Assembly: GCF_900169075.1 (NCBI RefSeq)
Contig: NZ_LT827015.1
Location: 1,612,001-1,676,000 of the forward strand
Reading direction: 5' to 3'
Source of the DNA: Chryseobacterium phocaeense
GTDB taxonomy: Bacteria > Bacteroidota > Bacteroidia > Flavobacteriales > Weeksellaceae
Length of the DNA stretch: 64,000 nucleotides
Every line of letters begins with the position of its first letter. The first letter of the stretch is position 1. Shown in pieces: positions 17,215 to 26,278 of this stretch. A program made the position numbers and the translations under genes. The notes beneath the pieces are model-generated. The model did no database searches and was not told the origin of the DNA. It saw only the letters and a program-made list of their open reading frames with translations.

Positions 17215-18813
17215 TTATAAAGTTGATTCCAGACTGTCTTTTTTCAGATTACTGATGAAATAGGAAGGGCTTACCCCGGTTTCTTTTTTAAAGATAACGG
17301 CAAAAACTTCCCTTGAAGAAAACCCGCAGGCTTCGGCAAGATAGCTGACTTTATACTCCCTGTAAATGGGATTCTCATAAAGTTTATTGGTGATATAGCT
17401 TATCCTCAGTCCGTTGATATAATTGTTATAACTGTTATGTTTATATTGTTTAATGATCTCCGAAAGGTAGCGGGTATTGGTATTCAGGTCATTGGCCAGG
17501 GATGTAAGGCTGAGATCTTTTTTAATGAATTTCTGGGATTTTTCGAACTTCTCAAGCTTGTTCAGGATTGTCTTTACTGTTTCATCCGTAATATAAATGC
17601 TTTTTTCAGCGGATATTTCAGGTTTTATATTTTCTTCGGGACGGGGTTCGGCTGCTTTAAGTTTTTTAATGACAGCATCATATCTTTCATGAAGTTTTTT
17701 CTGATTTCTTTTCCAGAAAAATAAGCCTGAAACCACCAGAACAATAATGCAAACCATAAAAAACATCAGTATTTTCCAAAGATTCCATGTGTAGGCCTGT
17801 CCCTGCTCATGCATAATCTGCTTTACAGGAGAATTAATGGTCTTCTTTTCTTCATTCACAAGACTGTCATTCAGCCTGGTGTAGAGGTTCATGTATTTTT
17901 TCGATGCTTCTTTTTCTCCAAGTTCTACATAAGATTTAAAACTTACTTCATAAATATCCCTTCGGAGATAAGGCAGGCTGATAACCTTTTCAAATTGTTC
18001 AGCTTTTCCTGCATACTGTACAGCTTGGTCATATTTTTTCTGATCATAATAAAGCCATGCATATTCGTTCAGAATGGTAATATTGAGGTTTCTCGGTATG
18101 GCATAAGACTCATTTTGAGAGATTTCCAGTGCTTTGTGGAAATAGTCTTCAGCATCTTTTATACGCCCGGAAGCCACGCTGGTCATTCCTAAATTGACAC
18201 TGGATAAAGCCAGAAGATGATATTTTTTTGAGGTAAAATCCTTGTCATTACTTATAGCTTTAGCACTTTCAAAGGCCTTTTTCTGGTAATGGATCACAGA
18301 ATCCAGCGGCGCATTGATATGGGCGGAATATCCACAGATTCCGGTATAGATTAAAGATTGTAGATAATGTTTTTTGTCGTTGGACTTTATGTTTCCGGAT
18401 ATCTTTAAAGCTTTTTTGAACTCCCTGATACTTTCATCGTTAAACCCCAGTTCGGTGTAAGACGATGCCCGTAATCGGTATATATTCGCCAGCTTTGCGG
18501 TATCCTTCACCTCATGGGCCAGTTTTTCAGCCTCTGCACTCAGATCAATCACCTGTTTATGATTGCCTGCATCATAATACCTGGCCATCAGCATAGTGAT
18601 ACTTTCGAGTATTCCTTTTTTATATCCTATCTTTTTGGAAGATTGATATAAGTTCTTGTAAAGCTCTATGGATTTCGCGGGATTGGTTTTGGCCAGCTCA
18701 TCAGCCCGGGAAATTTCTGAATCAATGCGTGATATGGTAGAAAAATCAGGATTCAGTTGTGCATGATACAGCCCATATATCAGACAGAACAGAAGAACAA
18801 CGGTATTTTTCAT
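17215..18813 (-). CDS. TPR-containing membrane transcriptional regulator with AraC-type HTH
   Basis: A 532-residue regulator typical of Flavobacteriia. The signal-like segment (MKNTVVLLFCLIYGLYHAQ) is followed by a tetratricopeptide repeat region (~residues 30-330), one membrane helix (WKILMFFMVCIIVLVVSGLFFW, ~341-363), and a cytoplasmic AraC HTH domain (SLTSLANDLNTNTRYLSEI... CGFSSREVFAVIFKKETGVSPSYF). This layout senses an extracytoplasmic signal and acts on DNA directly. The start at 18813 is preferred over 18855, since 18855 would add 14 residues before the signal sequence. Confidence 0.88.
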   Translation of the reverse strand: MKNTVVLLFCLIYGLYHAQLNPDFSTISRIDSEISRADELAKTNPAKSIELYKNLYQSSKKIGYKKGILESITMLMARYYDAGNHKQVIDLSAEAEKLAHEVKDTAKLANIYRLRASSYTELGFNDESIREFKKALKISGNIKSNDKKHYLQSLIYTGICGYSAHINAPLDSVIHYQKKAFESAKAISNDKDFTSKKYHLLALSSVNLGMTSVASGRIKDAEDYFHKALEISQNESYAIPRNLNITILNEYAWLYYDQKKYDQAVQYAGKAEQFEKVISLPYLRRDIYEVSFKSYVELGEKEASKKYMNLYTRLNDSLVNEEKKTINSPVKQIMHEQGQAYTWNLWKILMFFMVCIIVLVVSGLFFWKRNQKKLHERYDAVIKKLKAAEPRPEENIKPEISAEKSIYITDETVKTILNKLEKFEKSQKFIKKDLSLTSLANDLNTNTRYLSEIIKQYKHNSYNNYINGLRISYITNKLYENPIYREYKVSYLAEACGFSSREVFAVIFKKETGVSPSYFISNLKKDSLESTL

Positions 18814-19348
18814 CTTGTGTATTTTGAAAGAGCAAATTAAGCACAATATTAACAAATACTACTTAATAATAGCGTTATATTTTCAGAATTTATAATATAA
18901 ATTAATATTTTTAATCAATTGGTAATAAATAGTTTAAATTAGAATAACTCAACTAAAATCAATTTATCTTCATTCCATAAAAATGCAACCCAGGACTGGT
19001 GTTTTTTTCAGAAATGCCTGCATTTTCTTCTCTACTGATACAAATAATGAAAATGAAAAACAGCAATTCTGATCAAATCTCCTTTTACTGTTCTTTACAA
19101 AACTGTTTCTTCATATCGTGAGAGATTCAGAATTTGCAACATCTGATTTTTTCAGATCTCAGGAGAAAACTATACTATTGCAAAAGGATTCTGTATGCTG
19201 TATGATCATCAATAAAATCAGGCTGAAAATTCTAAAACACAAGTATGAAAAGCAATAATCCCGTCAAAGTTCTCAGCTTCCCTCAATAGGAATTTTGACC
19301 TATTGCTTTTCCTTTCTGTATAAAAAAACACAAACTCTAGATAAAACT
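18814..19348. other. 535-base intergenic region
   Basis: Very AT-rich, between the divergent TPR-HTH gene and the HTH pair. Scanned for small genes, tRNA-like folds and repeats; nothing convincing was seen. It must contain both promoters. Confidence 0.5.
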
Positions 19349-19783
19349 ATGGATCTTAAAAATCTGAACATTGGATTAATGATCAAAGAAAAAGTAACCA
19401 GAAACGGCATTGAAATGTCCCGGATCTGTAAATTCCTCAATTGCAGGGAAGAAGAAGTCCTGGATATGTATAATTCTTCTGCTTTTGACACGGAACTGCT
19501 GCTCCGCTGGTCCAAACTTCTGGAATATGATTTCTTCAGGGTCTATTCCCAGCATTTAATTTTATATGCACCGCAGTCTTCTATGGATTATATACGGAAG
19601 AAAAAAATACCGGATTCACTGCCGGTGTTTCGCAAAAGCCTGTATACCAAAGAGATTATAGAATTTGTTCTGGACAAAATAAAGAAAGGAGAAATGACGA
19701 AATCCAATGTGATTTCCGAGTATAAAATTCCAAAAAGCACGCTCTATAAATGGCTGCACAAATATAATATGATGGAAAGATAA
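19349..19783 (+). CDS. HTH-domain protein, transposase-derived type (144 residues)
   Basis: A small DNA-binding protein. The N-terminal part (LMIKEKVTRNGIEMSRICKFLNC) reads as one HTH and the C-terminal part (SNVISEYKIPKSTLYKWLHKYNMMER) as another, of the kind found in IS3-type OrfA proteins. No catalytic transposase partner or terminal inverted repeats are nearby, so it is more likely a domesticated regulator. It is followed after 21 bases by another small HTH protein with a similar C-terminus. The ATG at 19295 would add an odd N-terminal stretch. Confidence 0.75.
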   Translation: MDLKNLNIGLMIKEKVTRNGIEMSRICKFLNCREEEVLDMYNSSAFDTELLLRWSKLLEYDFFRVYSQHLILYAPQSSMDYIRKKKIPDSLPVFRKSLYTKEIIEFVLDKIKKGEMTKSNVISEYKIPKSTLYKWLHKYNMMER

Positions 19784-19804
19784 AGCGAGAAACAAAAAAA
19801 CACA

Positions 19805-20122
19805 ATGGAAAATATCCCCGATTACAAAAGAATCTACACAGATCTCATCAATGAAAAGTTCCCCGAAAAGAAAAAAGCATTAACAACGGTACTATCAAAA
19901 CAGGATTTTTCCATTCTGGATGTTATCACCTGCAGCAGCATCCTCAATGGTAAAGAAGAGACAGCCTTCACTTTTAACCAGAAACACCGCTCTTTTGACC
20001 GGCAATCTATTCTTGAAATCCTCAATTTCCAGAAAAATAACCGGTATAACAATGCCGAACTTGCCAGACATTTTAATCTGAGCCGGAATACAATTGCCCG
20101 CTGGAAAAAGAAATTCCTTTAA
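19805..20122 (+). CDS. HTH-domain protein, transposase-derived type (105 residues)
   Basis: Second member of a co-oriented HTH pair. Its end (NNAELARHFNLSRNTIARWKKKFL) parallels the partner's final helix-turn-helix. Seen directly: no catalytic domain, length under half that of a transposase. The pair sits upstream of three secreted C1q-like genes on the same strand, so a regulatory role for that cluster is possible but unproven. Confidence 0.75.
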   Translation: MENIPDYKRIYTDLINEKFPEKKKALTTVLSKQDFSILDVITCSSILNGKEETAFTFNQKHRSFDRQSILEILNFQKNNRYNNAELARHFNLSRNTIARWKKKFL

Positions 20123-20328
20123 AAAAGTAGAAATAGAACTGAATCAATCTGTTGATGAAAATACAACTGTAAACAAATGCAAAACAAAGAGTTAAAGCAT
20201 TTAATTAATGTATTTTTTTCAGAATATATTACACTAAGTATTTTAAAACCTGAAATATTTTTTCAAATTTTGTATGCATTCAATAAGACTTATTTCCACA
20301 AGTAGGGAAATGAATAAGAAGAATAATT

Positions 20329-20336
20329 TATTTTTG
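20329..20336 (+). promoter_or_regulatory. -7 element (TATTTTTG) before the first C1q-like gene
   Basis: TATTTTTG matches TAnnTTTG, 71 bases upstream of the start at 20408. No clear -33. The 285-base gap separating the HTH pair from the C1q-like genes fits an independent promoter. Confidence 0.4.
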
Positions 20337-20407
20337 CACTTCGGTTTTGATGTTCATAAATTTTTTAAGATCATCAGACCCCAATTAAATTATAAAACAC
20401 ATATTCA

Positions 20408-21235
20408 ATGAAAAAAAAATTGCTATCCCTGGCCGTTCTGGCTTCGGTGCCTATTGCTGCGCAGATAGGAATCAGTACCAGCAACCCGCTGGGAGCCCTG
20501 CACATAGACGGTGCAAAAGACAATACCGCTTCACCCACTCCTGCAGAACTCAGTAATGACGTAATGATCAAAAATACCGGCTTTATCGGCTTGGGTGTTT
20601 TAAATCCCGTTGTAAAACTGGACATGCGGTCGGCCGGATCACAGAACGCAATAGGACTGGGCTCTACTACCATGACCGCCAGTGCGGCGGGGGCCGGAGC
20701 TGTAAGGTATGAGCCCACACAGGCGAGAATTCAGGTCTCCGACGGAAACGTTTGGGAGGCCGCGCTTGTCCTGCCTACCAAAGCTGTTGTAGTGGCCAGA
20801 ATGACTAATGCATTTTCTGTAAACTATAATACAGATGTGAATATTACCGGTTGGGACGAAGTGAGGGACCTGTCTAACAGTTTTGAGCCTGCTACAGGAA
20901 TTTTCACAGCACCCAGAGCCGGAGTCTACACATTTCTGATGACATACAATTTCGTTTCAGGCACAGTCGCCAATTCTTCTGAAGTAACCAGCCAGTTTTA
21001 CAGCCCTACCACAAATGCTATTCTGGCACGTTCTTATAAAACATTTGCCCGTGGTAATGAAGAGGCACAGGTGGGAGGTTCTGCAGTGATTACTGTAAAT
21101 CTGGCCGCCGGACAGACGGTTCGGCCACAACTTAATCAGAATATTACAGGATCCGGAGCAAGAGCATTAAGGGTAAATGCGGACTGGACCCACCCGGATG
21201 CCGGATTCAACAACCTGACCATTATAGAACATTAA
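20408..21235 (+). CDS. Secreted C1q/TNF-like domain protein (paralogue 1)
   Basis: A 275-residue exported protein: signal peptide (MKKKLLSLAVLASVPIAAQ) followed at once by GISTSNPLGALHIDGAKDN, a segment typical of Bacteroidota surface or tail-fibre-like proteins. The second half has F-E-P-A-T-G-I-F-T-A-P-R-A-G-V-Y, the hallmark of the C1q/TNF jelly-roll, and ends in L-T-I-I-E-H. There is no T9SS sorting domain or lipobox. First of three tandem paralogues separated by only 10 and 12 bases; a trimeric adhesive role is inferred from fold. Confidence 0.8.
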   Translation: MKKKLLSLAVLASVPIAAQIGISTSNPLGALHIDGAKDNTASPTPAELSNDVMIKNTGFIGLGVLNPVVKLDMRSAGSQNAIGLGSTTMTASAAGAGAVRYEPTQARIQVSDGNVWEAALVLPTKAVVVARMTNAFSVNYNTDVNITGWDEVRDLSNSFEPATGIFTAPRAGVYTFLMTYNFVSGTVANSSEVTSQFYSPTTNAILARSYKTFARGNEEAQVGGSAVITVNLAAGQTVRPQLNQNITGSGARALRVNADWTHPDAGFNNLTIIEH

Positions 21236-21245
21236 AAAATACAAA

Positions 21246-22076
21246 ATGAAAATTAAGAATAGATATCAGTTCCTGATCTTTTTCCTGCCGTTCTTTCTGC
21301 AGGCACAGGTGGGAGTTTTCACCAAAGATCCGATGCAGGCATTTCACATAGACGGAGCCAGAGATAACAGCAGTGTACCGCCATCTGCTCCTCAGATCTT
21401 AAACGATATGGTGGTAACCTCCGAAGGTAAGCTGGGAGTAGGACTTTTAAATCCCAAAACCAAAGTGGATGTCCGTTCAGCAGACCAAAAGGGAATTATA
21501 GGCCTTGGAACAAGCACGCAGACAGCCGCTGCAGCCGGCGGTGGGGCTATTCGGTACAGCACCGGGAATATTATCCAGTATTCCGATGGTGTATCCTGGC
21601 ACAACCTCCCCATGACCTTACCTCCGAAAGCACTGGTTCTGGCTAATAAAAGCAGTGTACAGGCACTGGCCAATAATTCCACCACTGTAGTCAGCGGATG
21701 GTCTGTGCTGACAGACGCTCAGTCCAATTTCAATGGAACTACCGGAACCTTCACAGCTCCAAGAAACGGGTTTTATATTGTTTCTTTCAATATTACGCTG
21801 GCTGATGGCAATATTGCCCAGAATTCAAGGATCGAGACCATTATAGAGAGTAATACCGCTGCGAATAATATCCAGACTTACAGAAGTGTCAATTCTTATC
21901 CTGCATGGGATGTTTCAACGGTCAATAATATTGTAGGAGGCAACTGTACCGCTATTTTTAACCTGTCAGCGGGCAACACCATACAGTTTAAGGTATTCCA
22001 GAACTTTGGAGGCAGCAGGAATATAAACACATCCAACAGTGGTACCAACAACAGTATCAGCATTTACGAATTATAA
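21246..22076 (+). CDS. Secreted C1q/TNF-like domain protein (paralogue 2)
   Basis: A 276-residue exported paralogue. Signal peptide ends near FLQAQ; then VGVFTKDPMQAFHIDGARDN, G-V-G-L-L-N-P-K-T-K-V-D-V-R-S and G-G-A-I-R-Y align with paralogue 1. The C1q-like core has FNGTTGTFTAPRNGFYIVSF, ending in S-I-Y-E-L. It begins 10 bases after paralogue 1, consistent with one transcript. Divergence is high outside the structural motifs, so the copies are old or diversifying. Confidence 0.8.
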   Translation: MKIKNRYQFLIFFLPFFLQAQVGVFTKDPMQAFHIDGARDNSSVPPSAPQILNDMVVTSEGKLGVGLLNPKTKVDVRSADQKGIIGLGTSTQTAAAAGGGAIRYSTGNIIQYSDGVSWHNLPMTLPPKALVLANKSSVQALANNSTTVVSGWSVLTDAQSNFNGTTGTFTAPRNGFYIVSFNITLADGNIAQNSRIETIIESNTAANNIQTYRSVNSYPAWDVSTVNNIVGGNCTAIFNLSAGNTIQFKVFQNFGGSRNINTSNSGTNNSISIYEL

Positions 22077-22088
22077 AAACAACGCAAG

Positions 22089-22985
22089 ATGAAACTAAAT
22101 ACAAAAACAATAACTTTTCTTGGCCTTGGTGTTCTTCCTCATCTGATATTCGCCCAAATAGGTATTGGAAACAGTAATCCCAGCCCGGCCAATGCCATGG
22201 AAATCAGTACTGCTGAAAAAGTGATTATAGATAAAACCGGAAAAATAGGAGTAGGGGTTGCCACTCCAAAAACAGCAATCGACCTCAGAAACGGTACCAA
22301 TGGCTCCATGGCTATAGGAATGACCAATCAAACTGCTGCTGAAGCCGGAGCCGGAGCGATGCGGTACAACCCGAACCCCGCTATCGGGGTACAGGGATAT
22401 ATAGAATATTCTGACGGAACAGTCTGGGTTCCGATCCTTCCTTATGGAAAACCGAGAATTATTGTCATGGCTGAAAAGACCAATAACAATTCTACCGTTT
22501 TTGAAACCGGATTGTGGCCTATAGGGAATTATACAGACGGTATTCCCGGCCGATCTTCGGCCTATCTTACCTCATGGACAGAAAAACTGGATTCAGACTC
22601 CGGACAGCCCAGAACCAATTTTGATCCGGCCACAGGGGAGTTTATTGCCCCGAGAGCAGGAGTATACTTCGTTACTTTTACTTTTGCCCTCGCACCAAGC
22701 CAGATCAATACCAATTTTGGACAAAATCAAACGGAAGCGATCTGGGAAGTGAGAAATTCCTCCAATACAGTTATACAGAGAATTAAAACCAATAACGGGT
22801 ATCCGCAGGACACGGGAAATCCTCCCAATGCTGTTATTGCAGGATCGGCATCTACCGCAAGTTTATACCTGAATGCAGGGGACAAGCTAAGGCCTTTTGT
22901 ATGGATTAACGTATCCTGGGATCCGGATAAGCGTCCGCTTCTGAATACAGGAGGATATAACGTACTGACCATTGTTGAACAATAA
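22089..22985 (+). CDS. Secreted C1q/TNF-like domain protein (paralogue 3)
   Basis: A 298-residue exported paralogue, the longest and most divergent. Signal peptide (FLGLGVLPHLIFAQ) precedes IGIGNSNPSPANAMEIS, where the H-I-D-G motif of the others is lost. The C1q-like core has F-D-P-A-T-G-E-F-I-A-P-R-A-G-V-Y-F-V-T-F and ends L-T-I-V-E-Q. An extra ~20 residues lie before the core (WPIGNYTDGIPGRSSAYL). A strong bidirectional terminator closes the three-gene unit. Confidence 0.8.
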   Translation: MKLNTKTITFLGLGVLPHLIFAQIGIGNSNPSPANAMEISTAEKVIIDKTGKIGVGVATPKTAIDLRNGTNGSMAIGMTNQTAAEAGAGAMRYNPNPAIGVQGYIEYSDGTVWVPILPYGKPRIIVMAEKTNNNSTVFETGLWPIGNYTDGIPGRSSAYLTSWTEKLDSDSGQPRTNFDPATGEFIAPRAGVYFVTFTFALAPSQINTNFGQNQTEAIWEVRNSSNTVIQRIKTNNGYPQDTGNPPNAVIAGSASTASLYLNAGDKLRPFVWINVSWDPDKRPLLNTGGYNVLTIVEQ

Positions 22986-22999
22986 TAATTAACTACACA

Positions 23000-23028
23000 A
23001 AAATAACCTCTGAATAAGAGGTTATTTT
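23000..23028. terminator. Bidirectional terminator
   Basis: AAAATAACCTCT (23000-23011) pairs perfectly with AGAGGTTATTTT (23017-23028) around a 5-base loop. It lies between the C1q-like genes and the convergent NADH dehydrogenase gene and has a T-run or A-run on each side. Confidence 0.85.
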
Positions 23029-23095
23029 GTATCAATACATGATCTTTATTCTTCTCTGTTTTTATCAGGCAGAAACCCGACAGGATTAATATTTT

Positions 23096-24370
23096 TTAAA
23101 GCGTAGTTTCGCCGGTATTTCTTTTGGGATGCAGGATAAGCCTTATGGAAGGATTATTGGTGATAAACAGACGGAACCAGTCCAGTGCCAGCTGAACTTT
23201 GCTTCTGAATCCGATGAGAGGAATAATATGGATAAAAAGCCAGGTAAGCCACGCAATAAATCCTTTAAAAGAATGTTTCGGAAGATCCACCACCGCGTTG
23301 AATTTTGAAATAATGGCCATGCTGCCTTTGTCATTGTATTCAAAAGCATGCAGTACTTTTTCATGTTCCACACGCTGAAAATTGGCGGCTAAATTTTTGG
23401 CCTGCTGAATGGCCACCTGCGCCAGCTGGGGATGCCCCTTAGGATATTTTTCTTCAGAAAGCATCAGGCATAGGTCGCCAAGTGCATATATGTTTTGGGT
23501 ATGTTCCACTTTATTGTAGGCATCCACCAACAGCCTTCTTCCTTTTCCCACACTTTCTTCCGGCATTCCCGGAACTTCCCTGCCGATAACCCCGGAAGTC
23601 CAGATCAGGGTTTCTGTTTCTATTGAACTGCCGTCACTTAAAATCACCTTACAGTCTTTATAATCTTTTACGGAAACATTCAGAAGGATTTTCACGCCCA
23701 GTTCCCGCAAGGTTTCGTAAGCTGTTTTCTGCGCCATGGCACTCATCGGCGAAAGTAAAGAGGGCAGGGCATCAATGAGATACAGGTTAGAAAGGCTTAA
23801 TTTAATCTCGGGATATTCTTTCTGAGCAATATATCCTCCCATCTCTGCCAGCATTCCTGCCAGCTCCACACCGGTAGGCCCGCCACCTGCAATCACAATA
23901 TTCTGAAGTTTTTCAGCTTCTTTTATATCTTTATTCCGGGCCGCTTCTTCCAGGGTCAGCAAAATATGGTTCCGTAAATAGAGGGCTTCTTCTATGTTTT
24001 TCATCGGGAGGGCACATTTCTGCACATTTTCCATTCCGAAAAAATTAGATTCAGTTCCCATAGCGAGAACGAGATAATCGTACTGCAGATTTCCGGTGTC
24101 GGTTTCAAGGGTTTTACTTTCAGGAATTACACGGACAAGGCTTCCCATGTGAAAGCTGACATTTTTATCATTGGAAAATAATTTGCGGAAAGGATAGCTG
24201 ATATTCGAGGCTTCAATGAATGACGTCGCGACCTGATAAATCAGCGGCGGAAAAAAATGGTAATTATTTTTATCAACCAGCGTAATCCTGAATCTTTTAT
24301 CGTTTCTGAGGGATTTGATAAGATTAATGCCGGCAAATCCTCCTCCTACGATTATGATGTGCTTTTTCAT
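23096..24370 (-). CDS. Type II NADH dehydrogenase-like FAD oxidoreductase
   Basis: A 424-residue pyridine-nucleotide disulfide oxidoreductase family member of NDH-2 type, passing electrons from NADH to quinone without pumping protons. FAD site: IIVGGGFAGINLIKSL at the N-terminus; NADH site: IVIAGGGPTGVELAGMLAEM in the middle (~residues 158-178); FAD-closing A-L-G-D-L near 300. The C-terminal FIAWLTWLFIHIIPLIGFRSKV provides the membrane-binding helix typical of NDH-2. The start at 24370 puts the first Gly motif immediately after the Met; 24397 is a weaker alternative. Confidence 0.9.
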   Translation of the reverse strand: MKKHIIIVGGGFAGINLIKSLRNDKRFRITLVDKNNYHFFPPLIYQVATSFIEASNISYPFRKLFSNDKNVSFHMGSLVRVIPESKTLETDTGNLQYDYLVLAMGTESNFFGMENVQKCALPMKNIEEALYLRNHILLTLEEAARNKDIKEAEKLQNIVIAGGGPTGVELAGMLAEMGGYIAQKEYPEIKLSLSNLYLIDALPSLLSPMSAMAQKTAYETLRELGVKILLNVSVKDYKDCKVILSDGSSIETETLIWTSGVIGREVPGMPEESVGKGRRLLVDAYNKVEHTQNIYALGDLCLMLSEEKYPKGHPQLAQVAIQQAKNLAANFQRVEHEKVLHAFEYNDKGSMAIISKFNAVVDLPKHSFKGFIAWLTWLFIHIIPLIGFRSKVQLALDWFRLFITNNPSIRLILHPKRNTGETTL

Positions 24371-24511
24371 ATGAACTGATATTGAAGTGGTGTACATATT
24401 TCATTCAATAACAGGACCAATTGAGCCATATTTCAAACATTTAACATAATATATGAAATGAAAAGCATGATGTTTGCATCCGTTTTAGTACCAACACTTA
24501 AATATGATCAT

Positions 24512-25507
24512 ATGAAAGCGGATATTTTAACTGAAAAGCACAGATTAGGAATAGGCGGAGTAGCTATAGGAACAGCCTTTGAGGACATAAGTAATGAGGA
24601 ATCCTTAAAAATTTTACAGACTGCGTGGGATCTGGGAGTACGTTATTTTGATACTTCTCCCTGGTATGGTCTCACTAAAAGCGAAAGAAGATTCGGGGAG
24701 TTTTTAAAGGATAAAGAAAGAAATGATTTTATATTTTCAACTAAAGTGGGTAGACTTTTTCACGAAGTACCGGAATCCGAAGTTCCTCCGACGATGTGGA
24801 AGAATCCGCTTAATTATGATTTTAAACATGATTATACTGCAGATGCAGTTAAAAGATCCATCGAAGACAGCCTGAAGAGGACCGGACTGGATCATATCGA
24901 TATCGTTTACGTACATGACCTATCTGAAGATCAGGTAGGGGACCGGTATCCTTATTTTCTGGAACAGGCGAGGAAAGGAGCGTTCAAAGTTCTTTCCGAG
25001 CTGCGTGATCAGGGAACAATCAAAGCCTGGGGAATGGGAGTTAATAAAATCGAACCAATTTTAGACTGTATAGAATCTGCAGACCCGGATATCTGTCTTT
25101 CCGCAACGCAGTATTCAATACTGGAACATGAAGATGCGGTTGACAGGCTCCTCCCCGCCGTAAAAAAAGCAGGCGTGAAGCTGGTTTCCGGGGCAGGATA
25201 CAATTCGGGATATATTGCCGGAAGAGAGCGGTACAATTATAAAGACGTCATTCCTAAAGGGATGGCTGAAAAACGGGCCAGAATTACTGAAATAGCAAAA
25301 AAATATAATACAGATCCCGTGCATGCTGCCCTTCATTTTGTGCTGGCGTCTGATGAATTTGCGTCCATTATTCCCGGAGCCAGCCGCCCGGAACAGGTTC
25401 AGGATAACGTGAATGCTCTTCATTCAAATATTCCTGCCAACTTCTGGAGTGAACTGCAATATGAAGGCCTGATTTATGAGAAGGCACAAATTCCGGATAA
25501 TAGTTAA
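24512..25507 (+). CDS. Aldo/keto reductase
   Basis: A 331-residue NAD(P)H-dependent oxidoreductase of the aldo/keto reductase superfamily, nearest in pattern to the D-threo-aldose/L-fucose dehydrogenase branch. Tetrad residues are visible: Asp and Tyr in FDTSPWYGLTKSERRFG, Lys in STKVGRL, His in YVHDL. The coenzyme-binding end holds I-I-P-G-A-S-R-P-E-Q. The start at 24512 gives a normal N-terminus (MKADILTEKHRLGIGG); 24458 would add 18 atypical residues. Divergent from the NDH-2 gene. Confidence 0.88.
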   Translation: MKADILTEKHRLGIGGVAIGTAFEDISNEESLKILQTAWDLGVRYFDTSPWYGLTKSERRFGEFLKDKERNDFIFSTKVGRLFHEVPESEVPPTMWKNPLNYDFKHDYTADAVKRSIEDSLKRTGLDHIDIVYVHDLSEDQVGDRYPYFLEQARKGAFKVLSELRDQGTIKAWGMGVNKIEPILDCIESADPDICLSATQYSILEHEDAVDRLLPAVKKAGVKLVSGAGYNSGYIAGRERYNYKDVIPKGMAEKRARITEIAKKYNTDPVHAALHFVLASDEFASIIPGASRPEQVQDNVNALHSNIPANFWSELQYEGLIYEKAQIPDNS

Positions 25508-25670
25508 AGAGGAAGTCCACTTTTTAAAATTGCTTTGATTACAAATCTATAAATGCAAAATCAACTATAAGATTTTGGATGAAGATCGCGTAGATGCATG
25601 AGAAAACAATTTTCAGCTCAGCCACAAGAAATTATTTTCATATATTTAATTGCTTATTAATCTGATTCTT

Positions 25671-26207
25671 ATGATTCGTAAAATTTCTAACCCTTCTGCA
25701 TCAGTTGTTTTAATCCTTACCGTCTTTTATTCATGTACGAATAAAAAGGCAACGCATCTTAACGAACTTCTTGAAAAGAAAGAATCCCAGGTGACCGCGA
25801 TGGTAATTGGCGAAAAAGGCCTTGAATCAATCAAACTGAATCATCTGATCGCTTATGATTATTCAAAAGCTCTGGATATCGTCAGCAAAGAAGAAACTGA
25901 ATTCAACCGGGTTATTCAGGACATTAGAAATGCAGACACAGAGGGTGTGAAAAAAGGAAAAGAAGTTCAGAAAGCAGCGGTTGATTATTATACATTGCTT
26001 AAAGACCTTTTTGTATTCTCGAGAGAAGAAATAGAGCAAGAGAAGATCATGCGGTACGGAAAAGAAGATAAGCAAATCCGGGCAGCACAGGACCGGAGGC
26101 TTGAGCTTGGCCATGAAAAACAGCAGCTGTACCAGAAAGTTTTTAAGGCAGATGAACAACTGTTCAAAACGCAAATTGAATTTGAAACGGAAAACAATAT
26201 TAAGTAG
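25671..26207 (+). CDS. Hypothetical lipoprotein, helical
   Basis: A 178-residue protein. The N-terminus (MIRKIS...VLILTVFYSC) is a short lipoprotein signal with Cys near residue 22. The rest is strongly charged and alpha-helical (KEVQKAAVDYYTLLKDLFVFSREEIEQEKIMRYGKEDKQIRAAQDRR), likely a coiled coil at the inner face of the outer membrane. No family recognised. The ATG at 25650 is a less likely start because it places extra residues before the signal. Confidence 0.7.
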   Translation: MIRKISNPSASVVLILTVFYSCTNKKATHLNELLEKKESQVTAMVIGEKGLESIKLNHLIAYDYSKALDIVSKEETEFNRVIQDIRNADTEGVKKGKEVQKAAVDYYTLLKDLFVFSREEIEQEKIMRYGKEDKQIRAAQDRRLELGHEKQQLYQKVFKADEQLFKTQIEFETENNIK

Positions 26208-26211
26208 GTGA

Positions 26212-26272
26212 AAGGCTAAAGGGCAAATTTACAAATAAGCTTTTTCGCCGTTTAGCCTCTTTGCCTTTTCGC
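26212..26272. repeat. Imperfect inverted repeat, REP-like
   Basis: AGGCTAAA with GGGCAAA on the left faces TTTAGCC with TTTGCC on the right, between two convergent genes. It may be both a terminator-like structure and a dispersed intergenic repeat. Confidence 0.35.
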
Positions 26273-26278
26273 TTCTCA

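Noticed and set aside
19349..20122. Insertion sequence from the paired HTH genes
   Set aside because: No catalytic DDE part and no terminal inverted repeats or target duplications were found around the pair.
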